The position numbers were made by a program, and so were the translations under genes. The notes below the pieces were generated by a model. The model saw only the letters and a list, made by a program, of their open reading frames with translations, was not told the DNA's origin and searched no databases. Source: Verticillium longisporum (taxonomy: Eukaryota > Ascomycota > Sordariomycetes > Glomerellales > Plectosphaerellaceae). From it: 64,000 nt of DNA. The stretch spans positions 868,001 through 932,000 of the forward strand of contig JAETXT010000012.1 of the NCBI GenBank assembly GCA_019188255.1. Direction: 5' to 3'. Positions 11,869 to 23,977 of this stretch are shown in pieces (the first letter of the stretch is position 1; every line of letters starts with the position of its first letter).

Positions 11869-13206
11869 ATGGAAACCGCTAAGCTACGTGTCATCATCGT
11901 TGGTTCTGGACTTGCTAGCTTGGCAGCCGCAAGGGTTCTCCGTGAACAGCATCAAGTCACTGTATATGAACGAGGTGACCACGCAGTGGCGACTGGAGGT
12001 CAGGGTATATGTATCTTTCCAAACGGAGTCAAGGTCTTGGAAGCCCATGGATATGACCGCACTAGAACAAAGGCTGTGGTCCAGACTGGCCACCGAGCAT
12101 ACGATAAGCACGGCAACTTGAAGCACGACGACGAGACGGACTTTATGATACAATACGGAGCAGACGTATTGCAACACTTGCGGAGTGATCTACGAAACGA
12201 ACTATACAGACTCGCAACGGCAGCTTCAAAAGACTTGAACATTCGAGGGGAGCCAGCAACGTTGAATTTCAATGCTGCAGTCACGGATATGGACCCTGAC
12301 CTGGGCAAGGTCACGCTCAGTGATGGATCATCAGCCGAAGCCGATGTGATTATTGGTTAGTCCAACCGCGGGAGTGATAGGACGATTGAAGCATTAACGT
12401 ATATCAGTTGCTGACGTGTCCACTCACGCTTACGCTCCTGCATCGTTGGCCCCGAATACTTTGCGAAGAAAATCGGGCTTTCTTGCTTTCGTATCGCTGT
12501 ATCGGCTCAGGATGCCGAAGCGGCCCTCGGACAGATACCCGAATGGTGGGACCGTTCTACTGGCAAAGGGCGTGGGGTGGTCTTTGAAGTTGGAGATGCC
12601 TCCAACCGCTTCATCGTTGCCTATCCGCTTCGCGATTTCGAATACATGAACCTTTCATGTATCTTCCCGACCAATCCTGAAAGACTCAAGAGCAGCACTG
12701 CTTCCACTTGGTATTCTGAAGGTGATCGCAGTGAGATGCTGGAAGTCTTTTCCGACTTCTCACCAACGCTTGTTACACTCTTACGGTGAGAATCCCTGAT
12801 CTATCTGAGGACTTCGAAGAAATCCACTGGGGCTAGGGCGGACGCTAATTTGACCAAAAGCATTGCAACGGAGGTGAAGATGTGGGATCTCCAAGACCTC
12901 GACCCGCTTCCGACATGGACCCAAGGAAAGGCCTTGTTAATCGGGGATGCTGCCCATGCAATGACGCCACTTCAAGGCCAGGGAGCCAACATGTCTATGG
13001 AAGACGCCGGGAGCCTGCGCCTGCTCCTTCATCCGAATATCTCTAGGGAGAATGTGCCCTCTGTTCTCAAGCAGATTGAAGCCACAAGGAGACCAAGAGC
13101 GACACAGGTCCTATTGGAGACGAGAGCTCTTGCTGATAATTTTAGCTCGGATGCGATAGCCGCAAACAGGGAGTATAACTTCGGTTTGGGGCAGGCAGAT
13201 CGATAG
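11869..13206 (+). CDS. FAD-dependent aromatic-ring-type monooxygenase (one frameshift)
   Basis: A flavoprotein hydroxylase of the salicylate/PHBH-like group, using NAD(P)H and O2. Exons are 11869-12355, 12408-12785 and 12861-13206; with one restored base the total is 404 codons (403 residues, normal for the family). Visible motifs: an N-terminal dinucleotide-binding strand (VIIVGSGLASLAAARVL, whose last glycine is Ser), an acidic-basic YERG end of the second strand, and the C-terminal FAD-ribityl motif GDAAHAMTPLQGQGAN. The second FAD/NADPH motif, normally xADGxHS, sits at the start of exon 2 but reads ADV; one G appears missing at about 12414. After that the frame continues cleanly (VGPEYFAKKIGLSCFR). 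The substrate is unknown. The first motif and the frame break together leave activity uncertain. Confidence 0.75.
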
Positions 13207-13592
13207 GGAGTAGCAGGGATGGGATGTGGCGGGCGGGTGATGTAAAGGATTAAGACCGAGATGAACCACAGCGAGAGACTTGGAAGGCGAGATTGAATAT
13301 CAATATCTCCATGTGTGAACTCTTTTCAACAAAGAGAGGGGTACGTCGCTGAGCGTATTGCGAGAAATCAAGATCAGAATCGTCGACAGGATGCTCCAAC
13401 GAAAGCAAAGAAGGCGGAAGGCGGAACTTTTAGAGTGTTTGAACTTGATACTATACGGAGCGCACACAGTTGATGGTCATGTAATTTGGATGTTGGAATC
13501 CTTCCATTGTATCGAGATTTGACCATCAAAACTAAACAGTTGGCCATCATTTAGAAGAAAGCCACTTCGTCAATCACCAAAGCCTGTCCACC
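13207..13592. other. Intergenic
   Basis: About 390 bases between the monooxygenase and the NmrA-like remnant. Nothing recognised. Confidence 0.4.
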
Positions 13593-13791
13593 ATGCCTTC
13601 ACAGAATCTTGGTTGCACCTCCTACTGGCAAAGACGGCCGAGCCGTATGCTTGGGACTTGTCAAGAGAGGCCACGAAGGTTGGGTGATCGCCGGAAACCC
13701 TGCTTTTTCAGCTGAGCAGCGGCATGAAGCAATCCCAAATCCTTTGATTGTATGGCACAATCGAGCCTTCAATCATGCATCATTCTATTGA
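13593..13791 (+). pseudogene. Remnant of an NmrA-like NAD(P)-binding N-terminus
   Basis: An ATG at 13593 begins MPSQ. One base out of frame follows ILVAPPTGKDGRAV and LVKRGHE, the pattern of the first strand, nucleotide loop and helix of NmrA/Rossmann proteins (usual form ILVTGATGxxGxxV). Homology-like signal stops after about 50 residues, and a stop closes the frame at 13791. No downstream exon with NmrA features was found before the next gene. It is most simply a broken fragment. It could be a first exon whose partner is lost. Confidence 0.4.
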
Positions 13792-13930
13792 GAACTTGTT
13801 CTTTTGACGCGCCACTAATTTTGACATGAGACACCTTGCTTCAGTCGAAGTTTTCCGAATGATGGTAAAATTGGGCTTCGGAGGTTGCTGAGGTGGCTTG
13901 AAACGTGGGTTGGAACTTGAGGGAGCTTAC

Positions 13931-14400
13931 TGTCAGGACCTGTCAGGAGGCTCCTGCGGAACCATAGAACAAGGGGCTGGGCAGGGGACCAGGGACTACG
14001 AGAACGGGTATATAAGGGCTGCGGAGGGCCCTCCTATCAGCAGAGGGTCGGAATTTAGATATACCCTACCTTTATACCTATTATTTATTACTTGCGGACT
14101 ATGTGCGGAAGACCCCTCACTCTGCTCAAACCCGGGCTCTGACATGTCCCTTGAGAGACCAAGTAGAGGCAGCGGAGGCACCTGTTATCTGACAGAGGAG
14201 TGACAAAGAAAGGGGCCGAGTATTACGAGGGACGACTCGAAGTACGGCCATCGGCCCCCAGTTAGAGGTGGGCATTGATTGATCTTATCTATTTAGAGAC
14301 CCCTATACGGTAAACTAGTTATCGTCGTTCACTCATTGCGAGACCCCTCTGATAGGTGGATGCCATACTATAAGCGTCAGAAGCGGCTTACTGCTGAAGA
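13931..14400. repeat. Possible LTR-like remnant with a TATA box
   Basis: The stretch starts TGTCAGGACCTG, matching in 11-12 positions the reconstructed start of the gypsy LTR at 29052. It contains a strong TATATAAGG at about 14010 and mixed GC/AT composition unlike its flanks. No second LTR, clear CA end or target duplication was found, so a solo-LTR fragment is only a guess. The rest of 13792-14651 holds no gene. Confidence 0.25.
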
Positions 14401-14651
14401 ACTCCTAATATAACCATAGTTTTAATTGAGCCGGCGGGCTCGATAAGTATCAACACATATGGTAACGTTGATACTGATTAGTTCAGACCGCATCTTTGTG
14501 TATTCTCTTATTCTTTGGCGAGACTTGTTACCTGATGAACAGCTAAGAAAAGTGACAGATGGTTGGGCCATCTAGCTCGTAAGTCATGTGTCAAGGCGGG
14601 GTCCTAATATAAAAAAGAATATGATGAAGAAGATAACAAAAAAAACCAAAA

Positions 14652-17600
14652 CTAGCCCCGTTTCGTGCCCTTGCCCTTGGGCATTCTGAACGCCCAATAT
14701 AGGGCCAGCGCTGCGCCGACATTGAATAAAACATATGCCCACAGGACGCCAAAGTCTCGCCATCTGGTGGCGTACTTGATGCTGTACCGCGCCAAGAATT
14801 GATTCGTGTTCGAGATGGAACAGTAGAGACACGTTTCCGTCGCGTTAGGTGTCAAAAGGTTTCCGCCCGCAGCCTCAGCAAAGGGCCCGAGAAACTCAAG
14901 GCAGTCCATCCCGCTTGGTGGTGCAAGGCGCAGTATCTCGCGTGCAGCGCAGGGAACCTCTGCGTTGGCGATGGCAGAGGACATGACGCCGCCGACGAGG
15001 TAGGTTCCGGGGGATATATAGTACATGAAGTTCCAGAAACTGGGAAGGTCTGATTTAGCAACGCCCACACTGACTTTGTTAGTAATGCGATTCAGTCGAG
15101 GTGTATTCTGAGTCAAGTTTCATCACCTACCCGCAGAAACAAAGGCAGAGCATCCATAGTAGGCTCGCGAACACGCCAGCAGTGTCGGCAGTGGGGATCC
15201 ACGTAATTGAAAAGTGCGAGAAAGTGCTGGTGAACAGCATAAACATCCAGAGGAAGAAGAACACAAGGAGACCGCGGGAATGTTCGTCCCCCGGCGAAGT
15301 GTTCATGACAAAGCCGACCGGATAATACCAACAAACGAAAATAATGACAGCCATGAGCGTGTTCCAGGCGGCCTCTATAAGTATGTTGGAGAGAATGAAG
15401 GCTACGCGGTTAGCTTTGGGTTTGAGACGGACAATCGGGTTGCCACTCACTATTCCAGCGGTAAATCTTGGATGGCCGCTCTCGGATCTCGAAGAGATCA
15501 CGTTGTGGTACAAACATGGGCATTATCTGTTCATTGAGATTTCCAAAAAGAACAAGAAACATGAAAATCGCAAAAAGTTGATTTTGCAGGCCTTGCATCG
15601 TGTTGGCTGCCCTGAAGCTGAACCCGAGGTATATGGACTAATGTTCTTAGCTTGAAACACGACCCATGCAGGGTATTCCGCTTACCGAAATAGATACCAT
15701 CAGTATTTTGGACCAGATATAGGTGGGTGACCGCCAGAAGTGTCGGTGAGTTCGGACGAAGACTTGCCAGAATTGCGTCTGGAATGATGTCACAAACTCC
15801 CGATGTTGGGACTCATCATCTCCGTTAGGAGTCGGCATAGTTTTCTCAAGAGCCCGAAGCCGGTCCAGCTCACGCTTGACGGCTTCAAACTCGGGAGATT
15901 CTCGCCAGGTTCGATGCCAGTCAATAGAGGAGCTGGCGTCAGTCGAGGGCTTGATCACGTTGAGCATCCATTCAGCTGGGTTTGCCTCAGGAGGACACTT
16001 CGGAGCACCACCTCGCTCCATGTACTCTATGAGGGTCTTGGACGAATCTCCGAGGTCTGCATCATGTAAGTACATTCATCTGACATGATAATGTTACTCG
16101 TCAGACTCACCTCCGAAATAGACCGTCTTGCCTCCTGGCGCAAGCAGTAACAGGCGATCAAATTCACCAAACAGAATAGCCGACGGCTGATGGATGGTGC
16201 ACAAAACAGCCTGTCCACTTCTCGTCAACTTCTTGATCAGCTCAATGATTGACCATGAAGTCTGCGAATCCAAGCCCGAAGTCGGCTCGTCGAGGAATAA
16301 GAGCAGTTGCGGTCTCGCTGCAAGTTCCACGCCGATAGTGAGTCGTTTCCTCTGTTCAACGTTGAGGCCCTCGCCCGGCACGCCAATAACGGCATCGGCA
16401 AATGCCTGCATGTCGAGCATGTCGATGACTTGGTCGACGTAGGCGAGCTTCTCAGAGTGGGGAATTTCGGCAGACTGGCGAAGGATATCGCTGAAGGAGA
16501 GAGCCTCACGGACAGTAGCGGTGCTGAGATGGAGATCTTGCTGTTGTACATAACCTACGCGGTGTTGGAACGAAGAGTCTGTCGGGATGCCGTTGATGAG
16601 GGTATCGCCGGTGACGACGCCCATAGTAACCCGGGCGGCGAGGACGTCGAGAAGGGTCGTTTTGCCGGCGCCAGAGACGCCCTGTTACATTAGCTTGGTC
16701 TTAAAACTACGGTTAAATGGAAACATACCATGAGCGCTGTAGATGTACCGGGCTTCACCCAGCCGTCAACCTGATCAAGAATCCGCCGGTCTTCACCCTT
16801 GATCTTGATGTCGTAGGACAAATTCTCCCAATGGAACACAGCCGTCCCGGTCGCCAGGGTTGGAGCCGAGCGATCGCTGGCGGGCTTTTGGGAAACAGCA
16901 GTCTGGCCAATAGGTTGTCCTTCAAGGTCACCTGCAGCCGTTTTGGTCGATTCTGACGGAAGCTTGCCCTTCGGGAACACCAACACCTCACCCTTACTTT
17001 TTGGCGGCTTGGCGAACTCAGCGGCCGTGGTGTATGCGCTCAGGAAAAATATGAGAAATGCGGTAAGAATACCAACATTTCTGACCCATGCAGTTAGCCA
17101 TGTGTGCCACCGACCCTAGCCGCAAAGGGTGACTTACCTCCACTTGTTCCCATGATAGTAAGCAAATGCCATGTTAATGTACCTGTCACCTTGCACTGTC
17201 GCACTGCCTGGCAAGGCGCCAACGACTGGTCAAACTGTGGAGTCGCTAGGAAGGATATCGTACCCAGTTCCATAAGGGATCATACCATCACATGGAAACT
17301 CCCTGTCGTGAAACTCATTTGCCATTAGAGCCTCAAACCCATAAGCAAGAGGGTTGATGTAGTTCATCCAGCGTGACCAACCGCGCATGTACATTGTTGG
17401 AATAGTGAAACCTGTGTACACCATGAGCCCGATACTGAGTATGGCGCTTGGGACCATCGCCTGGTGCGGCGTTCGGGTGACGCAGGCGAGGGTGCGGTAG
17501 AGGGACGACATGATGAGCGTGACGATAAAGCTGGTCAGGCAGAAGAAGAAGAACGGACCGGGCTCTCGACGAAGATTGGCCATGAAGTAAACGATAAGGT

Positions 17601-19507
17601 TGAATATGAACATGTTTACCATCTTGTAGGGGAGATCCATAAGGTAGCTAGCAATAGCTTGTGTTGACTGATGGTAGAAGGCGTAGCGGTTATGTTTCTC
17701 GACAATGGGACGCTCTTCGTAAACAGTAAGCACTTCCAGCTGGCTTGCAAAGGCGTTCAGAAGCAGGGCAAAGAAAATGATGCCGCCTCGATAGTAAAAG
17801 CTCGATGTGTCTTCCTTGAGGTTAAAGAACATGCTTCCAAGGATGAGCGCCATGATGAGATTGAACAATAACTGGGCGATGGTGAAATATGGATCGGCAA
17901 GAAGTCTCCTCCATCCTCGCCACAGAGTCAGTTGGACCTGTTGGCGATAGGAAATCGTGTAGGGTGAGCTGGGACGCTGGGAACGGGCCTGCTCGGCGCG
18001 GCGCGAAGCTTCGTATTCTGCAAACCTCTCTTCTGTTGGATGTAATCTTTCATAGCCATCAATCTCCTGGAGCAGAGATTGTCGGTGGCGGCTCGCCTTC
18101 CAACGCTGAGCAAACTCGTCGGGCGTGCGTGGGACCTGTCTTTCGTACCCGGGTCTGGCTCGGCGCTCGCTTGCGCTTGTCATAGAGGTAAGGAAATCGG
18201 GGGTCGTCTGTCTTGGAGGACCTGTTACCCATTGATGTTAGCGATCGACTCAGGTTGCGAAAGGTGGATGGGCAACATGGAGAATCATACACTCAAATCC
18301 CAAATCTTCAAAGTAAGATTTCGCCTCTTCGATCTTTCCATAGAAAAACTGTCTCCCTTCGTACAATACAGTGACGCGGTGGAACAGCTAAACACACATC
18401 AGTAAATGACAGTATTTCTGATCATAGGCATCGTGGACTCACATCATAGGCCGACTGCGGTGCCTGGTAGATAGCCACAGCAGCCGCAACACCCAAAAGA
18501 TCAGACTGCACCCTCAAGTTGCGGCAGAACGTTACAGCATTCGCACTATCCAATCCTCGCGTGGAGTTATCCCAGCACTGGAACTTGGCCCCGGTGAGCG
18601 CCGCCTCGGCGATACTGACCCTCTTGCGCTCGCCTCCGCTGACGCCCCGTACAAAGTCGTTGCCTACGCGGGTGTTGATCGTATGGCCGATACCAAAGAC
18701 GGCCATGATAACGTCGCGAATCATGCCATCAGCTTGCGCCCTTGAAAGTCCGCTGGGAACATTGCGCACAGATCGTGCACGGGCAGCGAAGGAGAGAGTT
18801 TCGCCGACTGTCAGGTGCGCGAGGTGGGTGTCGACCTCGGCGTTGTAGAGCACATCGCCTCGCAGGGACGATCGAATTTGTCGGGAAGGAATGCCGCGGA
18901 AGTTGAGATAAGATTCAGAGGCGACTTGGAGCCCAGAGGTCTCGCCGGCCAGCGTTTTCAGGAGAGTCGAACAGCCTGAACCTGGAGGTCCCAGGACAAG
19001 TATAAGCTCTCCTTCAGCCACGATGTCTTCAAAGTCGCGGAGAATATCGATTCGCCGTTTTTGCTTGTTGCCTGTTGCCAGCTGAGCAATTGACTGAAAT
19101 AGGCTTGTGATGCGGGTGGTGACTGTCATCTGACTTTCGGTGCCAGTGCTCCAGCCAAAGACATTCAGGGACTTGAAAGCAACACCAAGGACTCGCATCG
19201 GTGCAGTCTGGGGGTCTGACTCTGCAGGTTGAAGAAAAGCCTTGACCCAAGCCCTGCCGTCAAAAGACGCCGATGCAGGGTCGAGACGAGACCCGGAACC
19301 AGGGGTCAATTCGTGCATTTGTTGGATGATTGTATTGGAGGCTCTGGATATTTTTCTAGCCAAGGTGTCGACTTGATTGCTGATTTCAGCGTCATCCGGG
19401 CCACTATCTGTCGTGTTGAATTTATCTTCTTCTGTGGGGTGTTGAGGATTCATGGCATCGAGATTGATCCATGTTGACTGGGAAGATGGCGTCTCTCGAA
19501 TCGCCAT
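14652..19507 (-). CDS. PDR-type (ABCG) multidrug ABC transporter, with one in-frame TGA
   Basis: A full-size plasma-membrane drug exporter arranged NBD1-TMD1-NBD2-TMD2. Nine exons: 18443-19507, 18291-18387, 17138-18221, 16729-17080, 16111-16681, 15686-16056, 15451-15637, 15131-15401, 14652-15069, together 1,472 codons. NBD1 has the family's degenerate Walker A (GPPGSGCST, Cys for Lys), signature VSGGERKR and Walker [14 protein letters not shown]2 has [12 protein letters not shown], the degenerate signature LNVEQRKRL and [13 protein letters not shown]. Both TMDs and the C-terminal PDR segment are present. Codon 718 (minus strand, 17230-17232) is TGA where homologues usually have a conserved Cys before PVVGALPG in the last extracellular loop of TMD1. 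Reading resumes in the same frame, so it is a substitution and would truncate to 717 residues. No other break is seen. Confidence 0.88.
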
Positions 19508-20891
19508 AACTGAGGGCTCTTGATCTGGCCTAGTACCAGGAGCTTTTCTTCGTGCCTCTATAGCTGTCGAAGTCTTATTCGTAATATTTATCAGCTCTGT
19601 CGCGTTTTAGGGTCTAGTTGTCGCAGAAGAGTTGATGCGTTTGATGAACTACGAACAGACGAACAACTGTTTATATCTAAACAGCAGCATTAGAGACAAG
19701 AAAATAGTTCATTCTAGCGGTGGCCGCAATTTCCATCCCCGTTGAGCGAAATCGCCTCTTACGCGTCTCAGTTGTGCCGACATTGTCAATTTGGCCGTCG
19801 TTTCGCCCGCTGCCGGCAACTTGACTGAGGTGCGCGACGGAGTGTAAAGCGCGGCACCGCCACTTGAACGCCGCACCCGTGCCAGCTGAAGGCCGAAGTC
19901 CGCGGTCTTCAGCCCCGCCTGTTCCAGCGCAACGGCACTGGGCAGGGCGCTCAACAACGTGAAGGCCGCGGGCTAGATTCTAGCCTCAGCCCTATGAGAG
20001 TTTCCAAGAGAATACTTTCCTTGTGACAGCAGGGTTCGTTTTCTCTTTTTTCCCCTACGTGCCGTGCTCTTAGTCATTGAGGGACCGGAGTCGAAGCTGC
20101 GGAAGGCCCAGGGCATACGCCAGGGCATCTAACCAACGTATCCTCTCCTCACGGAGAACCACACAATCGATTATATGACTTCCATTATCGTTGAACTATT
20201 TGAATCTTCGGTTGTACATCTAGAGGCAGTCACTGCGTCAACCCCCTACGTAGCTGTTTGAACTCCTGACAATGGACTGTGATTGCAACCCACTACGCCT
20301 GATAGCCCACGCACCAGATTCCCACAGCATCTTCAATCGAAACAGAATAACATTAGACCCTCAAGTTGCCAGGCTCTCGAATAACATTCCCGAAATCATA
20401 AAATCAAGTACTCGACGCTGCACCTTCATATTCAGCTGGGACGGTTTCCAGGCGCAGTGGGACAGGGCCCGCGGGAACGCTGCATGATACTCCGGCCGGA
20501 ACCCGCAGGGGCCGTCGCCGAGCGCTGTGCCGCAGCGGCTTGGCAGCCCACGGCCTCCAGGGTAGTTAGTCCATCACAGATTAGCCCCGTATCGCATTTG
20601 TCAGGCCGATCCCCCTTGGCGGAGGATGAAGCGAGACGACGTATGGCTGTTGTCGCCAACTGGCTGGTCAGCTTTCGCCTCGATTCTTGCTCGGTCATCC
20701 GAGTATTCCATAAGCAGCGTCATTGTGCTCTGGTCCAGGAGCAGCACCATGACCAACCATGATCGAGGGCGATTGAAGAAGTGAGAATGATTTAAATACA
20801 TGCAGCGCCGAGCAGAAAGCCACCCAGCTTACAGTATCAGTGAAAAGGACAATTCTGATTGCACAAGCTTCGTGGACCTAGCAATGTCAAG
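19508..20891. other. Divergent intergenic region
   Basis: About 1.38 kb between the divergent exporter and NmrA-like genes, which could share regulatory sites. GC-rich patches at 19725-19975 and 20450-20620 leave frames open without coding character. No gene called. Confidence 0.5.
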
Positions 20892-21914
20892 ATGTCGCTC
20901 CATATTACCGTCGTCCCCGCCTCCTCACAAGGCGGCAAAGAGACGATCCGCAACCTGCTCCGCCACGCCAGCCAGCCCCGAGTCCGCGGTGTCTACCGCG
21001 ATATAGCTAAGGCGCCCGCCGAGTTCACGGACAATGCCAACTTTGAGCCTGTTCAAGGCGATGTCTCCAAGGCCCCGCCCGACTTCTCCGGCTCCGATGC
21101 TGTCTTGTACATCCAGCCGCCCACATTCGAGGATGTCGATGTTGCCGAGTTCGCCACCAATGCCGCCAATAATGTCAAGGCCGGCCTTGAGCGCGCATCC
21201 GTGAAGCGGGTTCTCATCTTCTCGGCGATGGGTTCTCAATACGATCCCGATGCTATTGTAGGCAGCACGCCACGACATTGCTCAACATTTTGTTTCCAAG
21301 ACAACTAACACTTGTTAGGGTGTTCTGAAGATCAATCATATTACCGATAAAATTCTCGCTGCGAGCGCGCCTGAGGTACTGGTCATCAAGCCGGGCTGGT
21401 TTCACGAGAATTGGGCCCAAGCCTTTGCAACAGTGAAGCAGGAGCCCGCTTACTTTGAGTCTGTCTTTACACCGGCAGACTACGAGATCCCAATGGTCGG
21501 TCAACGAAATTCTTTGTGTCACGAAACGAGGTGGTTAACGATGTGCAGGTGAGCATTGTCGACGTTGGTCGCGCGTGTGCCCGGAAACTACTGGAAACTG
21601 GCCAGACACTGCCTTCGTGCCCCTATGTCTTTGAATTATTCGGCCCGAGGCACTACTCGACGCTCGATGTTCGGCAGGCACTTCAGAAGGCGTCGGGGAA
21701 GAGCATTTCGATCGTTCCGGTCGAGCCGGAGAAGCTGGCTGAGCATTTCGCAAAACACATGCCGCCGTCGCATGTGCCGACCTATGTGAACATGATTACG
21801 GCTACATTGGCGGGGGGTGTTATGGCAGGCGACTACAAGGGAGACGGGAGGACGGAAAGGGGAGTGGTCGAGCTTGCTGATAGCCTGGAACGGATGTACG
21901 CCGAGACTGAGTAG
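20892..21914 (+). CDS. NmrA-like NAD(P)-binding protein
   Basis: A soluble Rossmann-fold protein of the atypical short-chain dehydrogenase/NmrA group. Exons are 20892-21257, 21319-21495 and 21549-21914, giving 303 codons (302 residues). The N-terminus, LHITVVPASSQGGKETIRNLL, occupies the place of the GxxGxxG nucleotide loop, but the first glycines are replaced by Pro-Ala-Ser-Ser. Members vary here, and some bind NADP weakly or act as redox sensors. Later elements fit the family: the EPVQGDVSKAP strand-turn after the second strand, KRVLIFSAMGSQYDP in the fourth-strand position, and VLVIKPGWFHENWAQ. The ATG at 20892 directly precedes the first strand. It may be an oxidoreductase or a regulator. 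The remnant at 13593 is a smaller relative of the same fold. Confidence 0.82.
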
Positions 21915-23977
21915 GTCGCGGTGCGGAACACAACAGCGGGCAGACCCGAAGGCATGGGAATGGAATATTGACCTGCTCATCGCGACCGACCCAACTGACG
22001 TGGGCAGACCGAAATCGAGACTTGAGGCGCCATGTCCCTACCAGTTTGCCAGTGTCCCCCATAGTCCATGGTATCTCGGCGCGCGCTGCAGCACCAACCA
22101 GGCCCCTGAGCTGTTGGAGATCAGCGTCCATGTGCCCCGTAGCCGCCGACCTTAGCGCTTCAGGGCTCTTCCTATGACCTCGCTAACGTCTAATGCGGCT
22201 CGGCCTAGCTCAGCTACCATGCTGCAAAAGCATCACATTCCAAGTCGACCACTCTGGAGACCAACAAGCACGCCCCCCAAGAACATATCAAAATGGGATC
22301 AGCATATGGTCAGCGTGAAGGGGTTGCCACGCTTGACAACTCTTTCACATGAGGCACGCAAGGTAGCACAGCAGGAGGAGTTCCCCACCTCGTTGACTGT
22401 CGACAAGACAGAGGGCCGATGGATGCAGCAACACTTGGACTGCCCCGAATGGCCAGGCCCGAGCGACCCACGAACATCACCTCCGCCGCTGGCGGGTAAA
22501 ATTGGGGAAGCAGCTGCAAGACTCATGTCTTACTCAGATGATCATTCTATTCATCCGGGGAAACGGAGCATACTGAACCAAATTTAACTGCCGACCTTCC
22601 CCAACTTACATGCAACGTCAACGTGCGGGGGAAAAGAGACCGAGGGCCAACTCGTCACCAACACGACACACGGCTACACGGACATGTATCAAGCACTTGC
22701 CGAGACCTTCCCCTCCTTCCCCCAGCCTCCAGCCAGAGCCTAGGGAGGGGAGGAAGCTCGCGCACAGCCGCGTAGCTGCAGGAAAGCTTCGTCCAATCCC
22801 GTGCCCATGTTTGCGACGCTGGCCACTGACGAATCGAGGCTCAGCTTCGACCACACCAGCACCGCCGTGTCATGGAACGGGCGCAGCTCCATATTTTCTG
22901 ACGTCGAAGTCGTATCATCGCCAAGCAAACGATGGTCCCTTCTCCCTTCATGGAAGAGACCTCTATCCGATCAGTGTGGCATTTTCATCTTTCTCACCGA
23001 TGCCAAGGTTGCGGGGTGCAGGTTCTGTGGAAGCTGTTTCTGTCCATGCATTCCGAGCTATCACCGAACGGAAGCTCCAGGGATTCAGATGAAGGGGATT
23101 TCTCTGTTGGATGTGGAAGCTTTTGGCGGTTTGTTCGTTCGATATCTGTTTATTTTCAGTCTACTGCATCTTGGACATACGTGGAGCTCGCTGGAAAATG
23201 ATGCTGTAAAACGTCCTCACGGTATCGATGTCCGCAGCCGCCACACTGTCAAGTCCTTGAGCGGCTACCTGAAGTTCCAGAGATACTGATGAATTCCAAG
23301 ATGATCTTCACAGTCACCGGGAAATGTCCGTACAAGGCTGTCTCCGCTGCAACCGTCGAAACTTCCATCTGGGCCGCTGACTTGTCCGGCCCGAGTGCCA
23401 TGACCTGCCCGGTCTTCTTCTACCCCTCTTCGTAGGTATCAACTTGACTGGTCATAACCCTCCACACTCGGAAATAAATGACTGGTCATGGTTGTCCGAT
23501 CCTTCTGGGACCAGAAGGTGCATACGTCGCCAAGTTTGATGTGCCTCCTCCCGGGCGAATAGGGTTCTGCTGAGGAGAAGGAGGGGGAACAGGAAGACTC
23601 TCCAGATGCTAAGACGCGCGTGTCGAACAAGACTGCTACCAATCTGCCAATGAATCAATTGGCCAATAATGCAGGCTGGATGGTGATGTTGGCGAAGGGC
23701 TCCAGGCATCAAGCCTGCATGGAGCTGTCTGGATCATCGAGACAATCGTGAGGGGTCGGTCATGCGGCAGCCTCTGGTTTCTGCACTAGATAGAATGATC
23801 GGTTGGGGTTCATCTGCCAGTTGTGCCTACTGAAGGTCTCTAATTTTCTACATAAACTCGTCTCCCAAGTCTCGATCAGCAAACTTTCGTCTCGAAGCAG
23901 CCCTCATCCTCCAGCTTCAAACTCTGAGTTTGATCCAAAGTAAACCAATAGCCAACAGCCAGGGGCAGAAAAGAATC
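21915..23977. other. Intergenic, no convincing gene
   Basis: About 2.06 kb. Several open frames of 60-160 residues overlap on both strands without domain motifs or intron-joined partners. The final 150 bases precede the alcohol oxidase. No RNA gene or TIR was seen. Confidence 0.45.

Noticed and set aside
17230..17232. Selenocysteine or an intron at the exporter TGA
   Set aside because: Ascomycetes lack the selenocysteine system, and no splice pair removes the codon without losing conserved residues.
22610..23289. Overlapping 160-residue open frames between the NmrA-like gene and the alcohol oxidase
   Set aside because: Different frames are equally open on both strands and none shows domain motifs.
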